A DNA stretch of 64,000 bases. It comes from Phaeobacter sp. B1627 (GTDB lineage Bacteria; Pseudomonadota; Alphaproteobacteria; Rhodobacterales; Rhodobacteraceae). The DNA lies in assembly GCF_006265095.1 (NCBI RefSeq), contig NZ_VCNK01000002.1, positions 17,262 through 81,261 of the forward strand, in the 5' to 3' direction. Below the pieces are notes generated by a model. The model had not been told where the DNA came from and ran no database searches. It was given only the letters and a program-made list of their open reading frames with translations. Made by a program: the position numbers and the translations under genes. Shown here one piece after another: positions 8,985 to 19,947 of the stretch. Each line of letters opens with the position of its first letter. Within the stretch, counting starts at the first letter, position 1.

Positions 8985-9234
8985 GCGCATGCGGGCAGGG
9001 GATCATATCCGCCAATCGGGCACAGCAGGGCGGCGGGAAATTGCCGCTGCAAGGACCTGTATGGCGTGTATCGGCATTTTCCTGCCTGAAGGGGGGCGAT
9101 TTGCGCGGCCTGCCGCCCGAACCCAAATGCGGGCGACACATCCGTTTGCAGGTCGCTGTGGCCGTGGCAGGGTGAGCAGGCCGACACAGCCTTTTCGTCC
9201 CTTCCGGCTGTTGTTCCGGCCCCAAAACCCCACT

Positions 9235-9273
9235 GGGCAGATGTGCATACCCCTGTGCCATCTGCCCGCTTTT
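9235..9273 (+). other. Isolated hairpin with T-tract in a 519-bp gene-free gap
   Basis: The gap 8985-9503 has no supported gene. It contains a perfect 9-bp stem GGGCAGATG (9235-9243) / CATCTGCCC (9259-9267) followed by GCTTTTG, which looks like an intrinsic terminator lying 250 bp past the preceding gene. It may end a long 3' UTR or a small RNA. Confidence 0.4.
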
Positions 9274-9503
9274 GGTGCCGCAACCGACGGCGCCCGCGGG
9301 GTCACATCCACCGCAGCCCGCCACCTGTTGCCGCCCTGTTTGAACCTGTGGGCGAAACCCCGCCCGACAGGGGCCGCCACCGCGCGATCCTCCGCCCATT
9401 TCACGCCCCCCGAAGGAACATCTCTGGACGCCCGACGTTATCAGATCAAAGTGACGGTCAAACCGGCCGTCAATCAGACTGATCGATCAAAAGGAGCCTC
9501 CCG

Positions 9504-9707
9504 ATGCGAAAATCCATTCTTGCAGCCCTGCTGTGCGGCACTGCCGCTCTCGCGGCCTGTGGCGATACCACCGGCGAGCAGGCGCTCTACGGGGCAGGGG
9601 CCGGTGCGGCCGGCGCGGCCCTGCTCAAGGGCAATCTGGTCACCGGCGCCGCCGTCGGCGCGGCCGGCAACCTCATCTACTGCCAGGAACATCCGAACCG
9701 CTGCTGA
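9504..9707 (+). CDS. Small glycine-zipper lipoprotein
   Basis: 67-residue lipoprotein. Signal MRKSILAALLCGTAALAAC with lipobox LAAC; the lipidated cysteine is residue 19. The mature part has a Gly/Ala zipper (GAGAGAAGAALLKG...GAAVGAAG), a pattern seen in outer-membrane-associated small lipoproteins, and ends with CQEHPNRC, two further cysteines that could form a disulfide. Ribosome binding site AAAAGGAG. A strong terminator follows, so it is probably monocistronic. Function unknown. Confidence 0.8.
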   Translation: MRKSILAALLCGTAALAACGDTTGEQALYGAGAGAAGAALLKGNLVTGAAVGAAGNLIYCQEHPNRC

Positions 9708-9760
9708 CCAGGGGCACGGCCAGGGCACCCACTCCGCTCCGGCCCTCACAGACAGACCAG

Positions 9761-9799
9761 CCGCCGCCACGGGATCATCCCCCGTGTGCGGCGGTTTTT
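9761..9799 (+). terminator. Terminator between the glycine-zipper lipoprotein and pccA
   Basis: Near-perfect stem CCGCCGCCACGGG / CCCGTGTGCGGCGG followed by TTTTT. It separates pccA from upstream transcription unless read-through occurs. Confidence 0.8.
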
Positions 9800-9868
9800 G
9801 GTTTGCGGCTCTGACCTGGCAAGGCAGACCACATCACCGATCACATTCTCGACCACAAGGGACAGCAC

Positions 9869-11902
9869 ATGTTTGACAAGATCCTGATCGCCAACCGCGG
9901 GGAAATCGCCTGTCGCGTCATCAAGACCGCGCGCAAGATGGGGATCAAGACGGTGGCGATCTATTCCGACGCCGACCGGCAGGCCCTGCATGTGCAGATG
10001 GCGGATGAAGCCGTCCACGTCGGCCCGCCCCCGGCCAACCAATCCTATATCGTGATTGACAATGTGATGGCCGCCATCCGCGAAAGTGGCGCGCAGGCGG
10101 TGCATCCGGGCTATGGGTTCCTGTCGGAGAATTCCAAATTCGCCGAGGCGCTCGCCGCCGAGGGGGTCGCCTTTGTCGGCCCGCCCGTCGGCGCCATCGA
10201 GAAGATGGGCGACAAGATCACCTCCAAGAAGATCGCCCAGGAGGCAGGCGTGTCGACGGTGCCCGGCTATATGGGGCTGATTGCCGATGCCGACGAGGCG
10301 GTGAAAATCTCGGGCGAGGTCGGCTATCCGGTGATGATCAAGGCCTCGGCCGGGGGCGGCGGCAAGGGCATGCGCATCGCCTGGAGTGACGAGGAAGCCC
10401 GCGAAGGGTTCCAGTCCTCCAAGAACGAAGCCGCCAGCTCTTTTGGCGACGACCGGATCTTCATCGAGAAATTCGTCACCCAGCCGCGCCACATTGAAAT
10501 TCAGGTGCTCTGCGACGCCCATGGCAACGGGATCTACCTGGGCGAGCGGGAATGCTCCATCCAGCGCCGCAACCAGAAGGTGGTGGAGGAAGCGCCCAGC
10601 CCCTTCCTGGACGAGGCGACCCGCAAGGCGATGGGCGAACAGGCCGTGGCTCTGGCGAAGGCCGTGGGCTATGCCTCTGCGGGCACGGTGGAATTCATCG
10701 TCGACGGCGACAAGAATTTCTACTTTCTCGAGATGAACACCCGTCTGCAGGTGGAACATCCCGTGACCGAGCTGATCACCGGCGTCGATCTGGTGGAACA
10801 GATGATCCGCGTCGCCGCCGGCCAGCCGCTGACCATCACCCAGGATGACGTCAAACTGACCGGCTGGGCGATCGAGAACCGCCTCTATGCTGAAGATCCC
10901 TACCGCAACTTCCTGCCCTCCATCGGCCGTCTGACCCGCTATCGCCCGCCTGCGGAAACCGCCGCCTACAGCCCCGGTGTCGCGCCGGGCGCGGCCGGAC
11001 CTGTGGTCGTGCGCAATGACACGGGCGTCTACGAAGGTGGCGAGATTTCAATGTATTACGACCCGATGATCGCCAAGCTCTGCACCTGGGCCCCGACCCG
11101 GGACGCCGCGATCGAGGCGATGCGGGTGGCGCTCGACAGCTTTGAGGTCGAGGGCATCGGTCATAACCTGCCGTTCCTGTCGGCGGTGATGGATCATCCG
11201 AAATTCATCTCGGGCGATATCACCACCGCCTTTATTGCCGAGGAATATCCCGACGGCTTTGACGGCGCCACGCTGCCGGTGTCGGAATTGCGCCGCATCG
11301 CCGCCGCCTGTGCTGCGATGCACCGGATTGCCGAAATCCGCCGCACGCAGGTGTCGGGACGGATGGACAATCACGAGCGCCGGGTCGGCAATCACTGGGT
11401 CGTCAGCCTCGGCGGCCAGAGCTTCCGCACCGAGGTCGCCGCCGACCCCGAGGGGGCCACCGTCACCTTTACCGACGATGGCGCCGCGATGCGCGTCAGC
11501 TCCGACTGGACGCCGGGCGACATGATTGCCCGGATCGAGACCGATGGCGCGCCCTTGGTGCTGAAGACCGACAAGATCACCCAGGGGTTTCGCATCCGCA
11601 GCCGGGGTGCGGATCTGAAGGTGCATGTGCGCCGCCCGCGTCAGGCGGAACTGGCCGCCCTGATGCCGGAGAAACTGCCGCCGGATACTTCGAAGATGCT
11701 GCTCTGTCCGATGCCCGGCCTGGTGGTGAAGGTCGATGTGGCCGTGGGCGATGAGGTCCACGAAGGTCAGGCGCTCTGCACGATCGAGGCGATGAAGATG
11801 GAAAACATCCTGCGCGCCGAGAAAAAAGCGGTGGTCAGCAAGGTCAATGCCGGCGCGGGCGACAGTCTCGCGGTGGATGATGTGATCATGGAATTCGAAT
11901 GA
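9869..11902 (+). CDS. pccA: Propionyl-CoA carboxylase alpha subunit (biotin carboxylase + BCCP)
   Basis: 677-residue subunit that carboxylates its own biotin with ATP and bicarbonate. Order: biotin-carboxylase N-domain (FDKILIANRGEIACRV), ATP-grasp with the glycine-rich loop KASAGGGGKGMR, catalytic region EMNTRLQVEHPVTE, the PCC-specific BT region that contacts PccB, and a C-terminal biotinyl domain with AMKM; the biotinylated lysine is K643. Length fits PccA (MccA and AccC differ in the middle domain). It lies about 3 kb from pccB on the same strand and has its own upstream terminator, so it may have its own promoter. Confidence 0.95.
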   Translation: MFDKILIANRGEIACRVIKTARKMGIKTVAIYSDADRQALHVQMADEAVHVGPPPANQSYIVIDNVMAAIRESGAQAVHPGYGFLSENSKFAEALAAEGVAFVGPPVGAIEKMGDKITSKKIAQEAGVSTVPGYMGLIADADEAVKISGEVGYPVMIKASAGGGGKGMRIAWSDEEAREGFQSSKNEAASSFGDDRIFIEKFVTQPRHIEIQVLCDAHGNGIYLGERECSIQRRNQKVVEEAPSPFLDEATRKAMGEQAVALAKAVGYASAGTVEFIVDGDKNFYFLEMNTRLQVEHPVTELITGVDLVEQMIRVAAGQPLTITQDDVKLTGWAIENRLYAEDPYRNFLPSIGRLTRYRPPAETAAYSPGVAPGAAGPVVVRNDTGVYEGGEISMYYDPMIAKLCTWAPTRDAAIEAMRVALDSFEVEGIGHNLPFLSAVMDHPKFISGDITTAFIAEEYPDGFDGATLPVSELRRIAAACAAMHRIAEIRRTQVSGRMDNHERRVGNHWVVSLGGQSFRTEVAADPEGATVTFTDDGAAMRVSSDWTPGDMIARIETDGAPLVLKTDKITQGFRIRSRGADLKVHVRRPRQAELAALMPEKLPPDTSKMLLCPMPGLVVKVDVAVGDEVHEGQALCTIEAMKMENILRAEKKAVVSKVNAGAGDSLAVDDVIMEFE

Positions 11903-12185
11903 TCCGATGATCCGCGCAGCCGCCATATCGCCGCAGATGGGCCCGTTCAGCCCGCACTGCCTGCGCCGCCTGCCGCCATCCGGCGCGCGGGCAGCTCGGT
12001 CCCGCGATGGCCTGCGCCCGGACTATGGTCGCAGGAGCAGGATATCAGCGCAAAAACCGGGATCCAGACCGGAGGTGTTAAGCCTTTCTGAAGCCTCCGC
12101 CAGTAGCTTGGCCGGGCGTGCCGTGTCGCCCCGGTCTCCGGGGGGGCGTGTCAGGCGCGTGCCTGTGTTTCTGAAGGATCATCCC

Positions 12186-12719
12186 TTGCCCCATACCCGC
12201 TCTCGCCGCCGCCTGCGTACCACTGTTCTGGGTCTGGCCACGGCGGCCGGGGTTCTGCTCTCTGCCTGCAGTCTCGACCAGGAGGAGGAAGTGCGCTCCA
12301 ACGTGCAGAGCTGGGTCAAGCTGGGCGAGACATTCTATTTCTTTTCCCGCGTCAACTGCACCGCGGCGCTGTTTGATGTCAAAGCCAACCGGATCAGTTC
12401 GTTGATCCGGAAGGCCGGCTCGATCGAGGCCGGGATGCGCGCCATCGTCGAGGGAGAGACCGTCGCGTTTCAGATCGACGCCCTGTCGCCGACGCAGGTG
12501 ACCGAACAGATCATGACCCTTGATCTGCCGCTGGGGCTCGGCGTGTTGTCCTCCGGCACCGGCGGCAAGGACTGCATGGCTGAAGAGATGGAAGTGGCCT
12601 ATTTCAACGCGCTGCTGGACCCGACCTCGGTGCTGATCTACGCGCCGCAGGACAGATCCATGGCCGTCTTTGACCGGCGCAACCGGCGGCTGTTCTTTTC
12701 ACGCGGCCGACCCTCATGA
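12186..12719 (+). CDS. Hypothetical lipoprotein downstream of pccA
   Basis: 177-residue lipoprotein. The best start is TTG at 12186 with AAGGA 10 bp upstream. It gives a basic n-region (HTRSRRRLRT), a hydrophobic core and lipobox LSAC with the cysteine at residue 28. A longer frame to an upstream ATG would lose a valid signal. The mature domain has two conserved-looking cysteines (VNCTAA and KDCMAEE) and no recognised family. It ends 1 bp from the convergent DUF4174 gene. Third lipoprotein in the propionate locus; role unknown. Confidence 0.65.
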   Translation: MPHTRSRRRLRTTVLGLATAAGVLLSACSLDQEEEVRSNVQSWVKLGETFYFFSRVNCTAALFDVKANRISSLIRKAGSIEAGMRAIVEGETVAFQIDALSPTQVTEQIMTLDLPLGLGVLSSGTGGKDCMAEEMEVAYFNALLDPTSVLIYAPQDRSMAVFDRRNRRLFFSRGRPS

Positions 12720-12720
12720 C

Positions 12721-13362
12721 TCAGCCGCCCCGCCGATCCTCGACTTCGCGCAGTCGCATTGGCATCTTGTCGATGGTCCGCGACAGTTCCCGGACACTCC
12801 ACGGCAGGGGCTTTCTCAGTTTCACCCCACCATCCTTGCCGAGCAGCACCAGCATAAACCCGCGCGGCCGCAATTTGGTGCGCAGGGCGGATTTCCGCTC
12901 CGGGTCCGTGTCGACAAAGACGATCACATCGCGCGTCATCAGGGCCGGCACATCCTTCAGCAATTCGTCGACCTGCTCCCGGAACCTCGGGTCCGCCGGG
13001 CTGTCGGCGAAGACCACCACCGGGCGATGGGTCCAGCGATACTCCGCAATGTCCACGTCATATCCGTCGTGGATGGCAAAGACCGGCGGGACGGCTGCAT
13101 CCGTCTCTGTCACCGCCTCGGTGTCGCCAGCCTCTGTATCCGGCAACTGCTCCGCCACCGGGACAAGGTCAGCGGCAGGGTCAGGGGCGTCAGTCACGAT
13201 CTCAACCTCCTGCGCCCATGCGGCGGCTGTAGGGCTCAGGGGCAGGGCGGCCATCAGGGCCGCAATCGGGGCCAGCCTAGCGAGGTCGGACAGATTGGCC
13301 AGATTGGCCAGCGTAGCCAGATTGGCCAGATTGGACAGGGTCGGGCGGATCAGGTTTTTCAT
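12721..13362 (-). CDS. DUF4174 domain periplasmic protein
   Basis: 213-residue exported protein. It has a long signal region with an unusual LANLATLANLANL repeat before the hydrophobic core and a cleavage-like AWAQ. After an acidic linker the C-terminal 110 residues match DUF4174 (RPVVVFADSPADPRF...RDVIVFVDTDP...RGFMLVLLGKDGGVKLRKPLPWS), a thioredoxin-like fold family without a CxxC. Start ATG follows GAGGAG. It reads against the neighbouring lipoprotein gene, with stops 1 bp apart. Function unknown; probably periplasmic. Confidence 0.8.
   Translation of the reverse strand: MKNLIRPTLSNLANLATLANLANLSDLARLAPIAALMAALPLSPTAAAWAQEVEIVTDAPDPAADLVPVAEQLPDTEAGDTEAVTETDAAVPPVFAIHDGYDVDIAEYRWTHRPVVVFADSPADPRFREQVDELLKDVPALMTRDVIVFVDTDPERKSALRTKLRPRGFMLVLLGKDGGVKLRKPLPWSVRELSRTIDKMPMRLREVEDRRGG
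13290..13339 (-). repeat. Short tandem repeat within a signal peptide
   Basis: Repeated 9-bp unit CAGATTGGC (with variants CAGCGTAGC and CAGATTGGA) in the 5' coding part of the DUF4174 gene. It encodes the leucine/asparagine/alanine-rich n-region. In frame. Confidence 0.8.
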
Positions 13363-14458
13363 AAATACTCCTCTGTGCGGAAATATATGCACCGCAACCG
13401 TAAAAGCGATGGGCGAAACCGCTGATTGTACAAAAAAAACACCTTTGGTTAAGCTTGATGGAACTCCAGGCGTCGCATGGTTTCCCCGTTCGCCCGCTCC
13501 CGCGCCGGGCCCCCTGCACGAGGAAACCCTGCCATGAAAGTGATCCTGCACATTGGTGCTCACCGCTGCGCAACCCGCAGTTTCCAGAACTACATGACCC
13601 GCAAACAGGACCATCTGGCGCAGTATGGTCTGACCGTCATGGGGCCGGAGCGCACCCGCAAGGGGCTGCTGCACGGGGTGCAGCCGGGGGTGTCCCTCGG
13701 CAACGGGCGCGATCCGGTGCAACGGGCCCGCGGGCGGATCGCGTTGCAGCTCACCACCCTGCGCGAGGCGGGGACGGCGGCTTTGGTGATCAGCGACGCA
13801 AACCTCCTCGGCGCCCTCGATCAAAGCCTGTCGCTGGGGCAGCTCTATCCCGGCGCGGGCGAGTATCTGGCGCGGCTCGATCATGCTTTTTCCGGCGCTG
13901 TGACGGATGTGATGCTCAATATTCGCAGCCCCGAGGTGTTCTGGGCCTCGGCTCTGTCGATGCGGCTGGAACAGTCGCTGCGGATGCCCAATGGCCGGGT
14001 TCTGTCGCGCATTGCAACCAGCCCCCGCAGCTGGCGCGACGTGATCCAGGACATCTATTGCGCCTTGCCGGGGGCGCGCATCCGGGTCTTTGCGCATGAG
14101 GTGTTTGCCGCCCGTCCCGAGGCGCAGCTCTCGGTGATGACCGGGGTGGATTGCCCGCCGGTTCGCGGCAGTTTCCGCCTCAACGCCTGTTCCAGATTGC
14201 CTGCGCTGCGGGCGGATCTGCCGGACCGGCTGGCGGCGCTTTTGCCCGAGGGGGACGGCCGCTGGATGCCCTTCTCCGAGGCGGAGGCCGCGCAGCTGCG
14301 CGAGCGCTATTATGACGACATGATGTGGCTGGTGGGCGGGGCCGACGGCCTGGCCGAACTGGTTGAAGATCCGAACAAATCGGACGCACGCGACGACCGC
14401 AATAAAAACGCGGCAGCAGAACGCATGCCGCAGGACGACCTGACAAGAGGACCAATCC

Positions 14459-16606
<2,148 letters not shown>

Positions 16607-16704
16607 GAGAGGCGGTCCGGTGGCGCGATGTGGCGCGACGTTTGGGGGGAAAGCGCTCCCGCGCCGCCGCGTGGCCTGACTGTGTCAGACCCCTTTGGCG
16701 GCTT

Positions 16705-16780
16705 GGGCATGGCAGTCGGCCCCAAAGGGGCCGACTGCGCGCCGCGCGCGCCCCATCCGGGGCGCGCGCGGCGCCACCCC
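16705..16780. repeat. GTTGGGC-like palindrome repeat, copy B (downstream of mutase)
   Basis: TTGGGCAT is followed by a perfect 12-bp hairpin GCAGTCGGCCCC / GGGGCCGACTGC (16712-16738) and then a perfect 16-bp GC hairpin (16739-16754 / 16759-16774), ending in CACCCCCAACC. The 334-bp gap 16607-16940 contains no gene. A third hairpin, GGTTGCGCC/GGGCGCAGCC, lies near 16790-16812. Confidence 0.75.
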
Positions 16781-16940
16781 CAACCGGTTCGGTTGCGCCA
16801 GGGGCGCAGCCAGAGACGGGCGGGAGCACGCCGGGAATGGCCCGAACCACAACCGGGCGTGGGGCAAGGCAAGGATTTGCCGTTGCCTCTGCCACCTGGC
16901 TGGGTAAACCTGACCGGATCAGACTCCGGGAGAGACCACA

Positions 16941-17546
16941 ATGATCGCACTCGACCATTTTGCCGTGGCAGCTGCCTCGCTTGATGAGGCCTGCGCCCAT
17001 GTCGAAGCGGCGCTCGGCGTGGCCCTGCAGCCGGGGGGGCGTCATCAGGTCTTTGGCACCCACAATTGCCTCCTCGGCCTGGCAGAGGGGCTCTATCTGG
17101 AAGCCATCGCCATCGACCCGGCTGCACCGCCCGAGCGCAGTCCCCGTTGGTTCGACCTCGACCGGTTCACCGGCGCGCCCCGCATCAGCAACTGGATCTG
17201 CCGCAGTGAAAACCTTGCCGCGACCTTGGCGGGGATCGACCTTGACGCGGGGGAGCCGGTTGCGCTGACCCGCGGGGATCTGCGCTGGCAGATGGCGGTG
17301 CCGAGCAGCGGGGCCCTGCCGTTTGACAACTGTTTTCCCGCCCTGATGCAATGGCAGGGACCCCATCCGGCTCCGCGCTTGCAGCAGCAGGGATGCGCGT
17401 TGCGACGGCTGGTGATCACCCACCCCGAGGCGCAGGCGCTGCGGGACGTGCTCAACCTCGACGAGGCCCGCGTGGTGTTTGAACCCGGCCCCGTCGGGCT
17501 GCTGGCCGAGATCGACACGCCGCACGGGCTGCGCCGCCTCACATGA
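16941..17546 (+). CDS. VOC-superfamily glyoxalase-like protein
   Basis: 201-residue protein with a glyoxalase-like N-terminal fold (IALDHFAVAAASLDEACAHVEAALGV, then FGTHNCLLGL...YLEAIAID). It carries the His and Glu positions that bind metal in many VOC proteins (H6 in LDHF, E in YLEAI). It is longer than a classical methylmalonyl-CoA epimerase (about 135 aa) and fits the single-chain glyoxalase-like domain family better. GGGAGAG precedes the ATG. Its stop overlaps the next ATG by 4 bp, so it forms an operon with the acetyltransferase. Because it follows the mutase, epimerase activity is conceivable but unproven. Confidence 0.7.
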   Translation: MIALDHFAVAAASLDEACAHVEAALGVALQPGGRHQVFGTHNCLLGLAEGLYLEAIAIDPAAPPERSPRWFDLDRFTGAPRISNWICRSENLAATLAGIDLDAGEPVALTRGDLRWQMAVPSSGALPFDNCFPALMQWQGPHPAPRLQQQGCALRRLVITHPEAQALRDVLNLDEARVVFEPGPVGLLAEIDTPHGLRRLT

Positions 17547-18082
17547 CAGACGCCCCGCGCATTCGTCCGGCCCACTCGGGCGATGCCGAGGCTGTCGCGG
17601 CGCTCCATGCCCATGGAGTGCAGCATAGCCTCGCCACCTTCACCACTGTGGTGCGCGGGGTCAGCGACTGGGCGGAGGACATCCTGTCGGGCCAACCGAT
17701 GCTGATTGCCGAGGACAGGTCATCCGGCAGGTTTCTCGGCTTTGCCACCTTCGGTCCGTTTCGTGGCGGGCCGGGCTATGCGCATACGGCCGAGCACTCG
17801 ATCTATCTGACCGAGGCGGCCCGGGGAAGGGGCGTGGGGCGCGCCCTGCTGCGCGACCTGGAAAACCTGGCCCGAGTGCGCGGCCTGCATGTGCTTGTGG
17901 CCGCCATCAGCGGCGCCAACCCCTCGGCGCAGGCCTTTCATGCCGCCTGTGGCTATCGCGAGGTCGCACGGCTGGCGGAGGTCGGCTGCAAATGGGGGCA
18001 GTGGCTGGATCTTGTGCTGATGCAGAAAATTCTCCGTGAGGACGAACCGGCACGACCTGACAGCCAGGGCGATCCCGGCTAA
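17543..18082 (+). CDS. GNAT acetyltransferase, phosphinothricin-acetyltransferase type
   Basis: 179-residue GCN5-related acetyltransferase with the PAT-subfamily layout: N-terminal RPAHSGDAEAVAALHAHGV, central FLGFATFGPFRGGPGYAHTAEHSIYL, acetyl-CoA motif A ARGRGVGRALLRDL, and AFHAACGYREVARLAEVGCKWGQWLDLVLMQ, nearly diagnostic of the PAT/YncA group. Start ATG overlaps the preceding stop (ATGA). Likely N-acetylates a small amine or amino-acid analogue; the actual substrate is unknown. Confidence 0.85.
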   Translation: MTDAPRIRPAHSGDAEAVAALHAHGVQHSLATFTTVVRGVSDWAEDILSGQPMLIAEDRSSGRFLGFATFGPFRGGPGYAHTAEHSIYLTEAARGRGVGRALLRDLENLARVRGLHVLVAAISGANPSAQAFHAACGYREVARLAEVGCKWGQWLDLVLMQKILREDEPARPDSQGDPG

Positions 18083-18091
18083 GCTCCCCCC

Positions 18092-18799
18092 ATGTCACTC
18101 TGGTCCCGCATCACCGAGGCGCTGTCGGCGCTGGCCACCGGCGAAAGCCTTGCAACGGTTTTCGACCGTCTGCGCACGCCGCCTGAACGGTCCGTGGCCT
18201 TCACCATCGCGGTGATCGCGCTGGGGGCAAAGATGGCCAAGGCCGACGGGCAGGTGACCCGGGACGAGGTGGCCGCCTTTCGCGAGGTGTTCCAGATCGC
18301 CGCCGAGGACGAACAGCAGGCCGCCCGCGTGTTCAATCTCGCCCGTCAGGACATCGCAGGCTACGGCGAATACGCCCGCCGCATCAGCACCATGTTTCAG
18401 GATGATCCGGGCACGCTGTGCGACCTGATGGAGGGGCTGTTCCATATTGCTCTGGCAGACGGATTCTATCACCCGAACGAAAACGCCTTTCTCGCGGATG
18501 TCAGCCGCATGTTCGGTCAGTCCGAAGCGCAGTTCCGGTCTCTGCGCGCCCGCTTTGTCGAGGGCGCCCCGCGGGATCCGCATGATGTGCTGGGGGTCGC
18601 GCCGGGCACCCCGCTGGAAGAGGTCCGCCAGATCTGGCGAAAGCTGGTGCGCGACAACCACCCTGATGCGATGATCGCGCGGGGGGTGCCGACCGAGGCG
18701 ATCCGTCTGGCCGAAAAGCGCCTGGCGGATATCAACCGGGCCTGGGACGACATCCGCGGCGCGGCGCAGGCCCGAGACCATGCGCCTCAGCACGTATAA
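18092..18799 (+). CDS. TerB-like plus J-domain protein (DjlA-like)
   Basis: 235-residue protein. Residues about 30-150 form a TerB-like helical domain (AKMAKADGQVTRDEVAAFREVF...LADGFYHPNENAFL). The C-terminus is a J domain with the HPD tripeptide (RDNHPD) and a final helix (AEKRLADINRAWDDI). DjlA normally has an N-terminal membrane helix; here only a moderate hydrophobic stretch (FTIAVIALGA) is seen, so membrane attachment is uncertain. Probably a DnaK co-chaperone. Its end overlaps the next gene by 20 bp. Confidence 0.85.
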   Translation: MSLWSRITEALSALATGESLATVFDRLRTPPERSVAFTIAVIALGAKMAKADGQVTRDEVAAFREVFQIAAEDEQQAARVFNLARQDIAGYGEYARRISTMFQDDPGTLCDLMEGLFHIALADGFYHPNENAFLADVSRMFGQSEAQFRSLRARFVEGAPRDPHDVLGVAPGTPLEEVRQIWRKLVRDNHPDAMIARGVPTEAIRLAEKRLADINRAWDDIRGAAQARDHAPQHV

Positions 18800-19832
18800 T
18801 ATCGAATGGTTCGCCAATCTCTTTGACGCCAGGGACCGGCTGTTTCTGGACGGAAGACGGTCGGGCCGCCACGGGGTCAGCTGTGCGGCCCAGACCGAGG
18901 CCATCGCTACCGTGCTGCGGCGGGTGGATGCGGATGCGATCGTTGTGATCGAGGCGCCGAACACCGGCCGCCGCCAGAGCACCCTGCGCGCGCTGGCGGA
19001 ATTCGCCGATTGGGCCGGGCTGCGCACCCGCGCGGCCGTGATGGGGTTTTCCAACGAAACCCAGCAGGAAATCGCCTTTCTCTTCGACCCCGATGTGCTC
19101 AGCGCCACCCATGCGCCGGTGTCTTCGCCCGGCGTGCCTGCCTTTGACGGCTGCTTTTCGATTGATCTCGACGTGGACGCAGAGGCCGACAGCGTCCGGT
19201 TCTCCAAACCACCAATGGAGATCCAGGTCACCCCGCACAGCGGCCCTCCCTTTCGTCTGATTGGCGCCCATCTGAAATCCAAGGCCCCCCACGGCGCGCG
19301 CTCACCGGAAGAGGCGCGGGCGCTGTCCATCTCCAACCGGCGCAAGCAATTGGCGCAGGCGATCTGGCTGCGGGCCCGGATGACGGAACATCTGAACGCC
19401 GCAGATCCGCTGGTGGTGATGGGGGATCTGAACGACGGTCCCGGGCTCGACGAATACGAGGCCCTGTTTGGTCGCTCCTCCGTCGAGATCATTCTCGGCG
19501 CCGAGATGGCCGATCCCCATGCGCGCTGCCTGCTGCGGCCGAACCGGCAGGGGCTGCCGACCTCGGCCCGATTTTATAATCAGATCGAGAAGCGCTATTT
19601 TCAGGCGCTTCTGGACTATGCGATGATTTCGCCGGATCTTGCCCGCTGCAACCCACGCTGGCGCATCTGGCATCCTTTCGAGGACGCGGAATGCTACGGC
19701 GACGCGGAGTTGCGCCGCGCGCTTCTGGAGGCTTCGGACCATTTCCCGGTGAGCCTCGATCTGGATCTGGAGCTTCTGCGGAAGCCGGAGGTGGCCTCCT
19801 TTGGGCCGCAAACCGATGGCGATCCGCTGTGA
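18780..19832 (+). CDS. Endonuclease/exonuclease/phosphatase-family protein
   Basis: 350-residue EEP-superfamily enzyme. Motifs: start RLSTYNIEWFANLFD with the catalytic Asn (TYNIEW), Asp/Glu in VVIEAPNTG, LIGAHLKSKAP, VVMGDLNDGPG (Asp and Asn of the general-base motif) and the C-terminal SDHFPVSLDL with the catalytic His. This is a phosphodiesterase or nuclease fold; no signal peptide, so cytoplasmic. Begins 20 bp before the end of the J-domain gene in another frame, implying translational coupling. Substrate unknown. Confidence 0.85.
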   Translation: MRLSTYNIEWFANLFDARDRLFLDGRRSGRHGVSCAAQTEAIATVLRRVDADAIVVIEAPNTGRRQSTLRALAEFADWAGLRTRAAVMGFSNETQQEIAFLFDPDVLSATHAPVSSPGVPAFDGCFSIDLDVDAEADSVRFSKPPMEIQVTPHSGPPFRLIGAHLKSKAPHGARSPEEARALSISNRRKQLAQAIWLRARMTEHLNAADPLVVMGDLNDGPGLDEYEALFGRSSVEIILGAEMADPHARCLLRPNRQGLPTSARFYNQIEKRYFQALLDYAMISPDLARCNPRWRIWHPFEDAECYGDAELRRALLEASDHFPVSLDLDLELLRKPEVASFGPQTDGDPL

Positions 19833-19947
19833 GCCTGCCGCCACCGCCAGGCGGCATCGCCGGCATCATTCGGGCAGGAGATTGCCCATCCGGGAGCGGG
19901 CGCGGTCTTCTGTTCCGGATGCGATACAACTGAGGGAGAGTCCGGTC

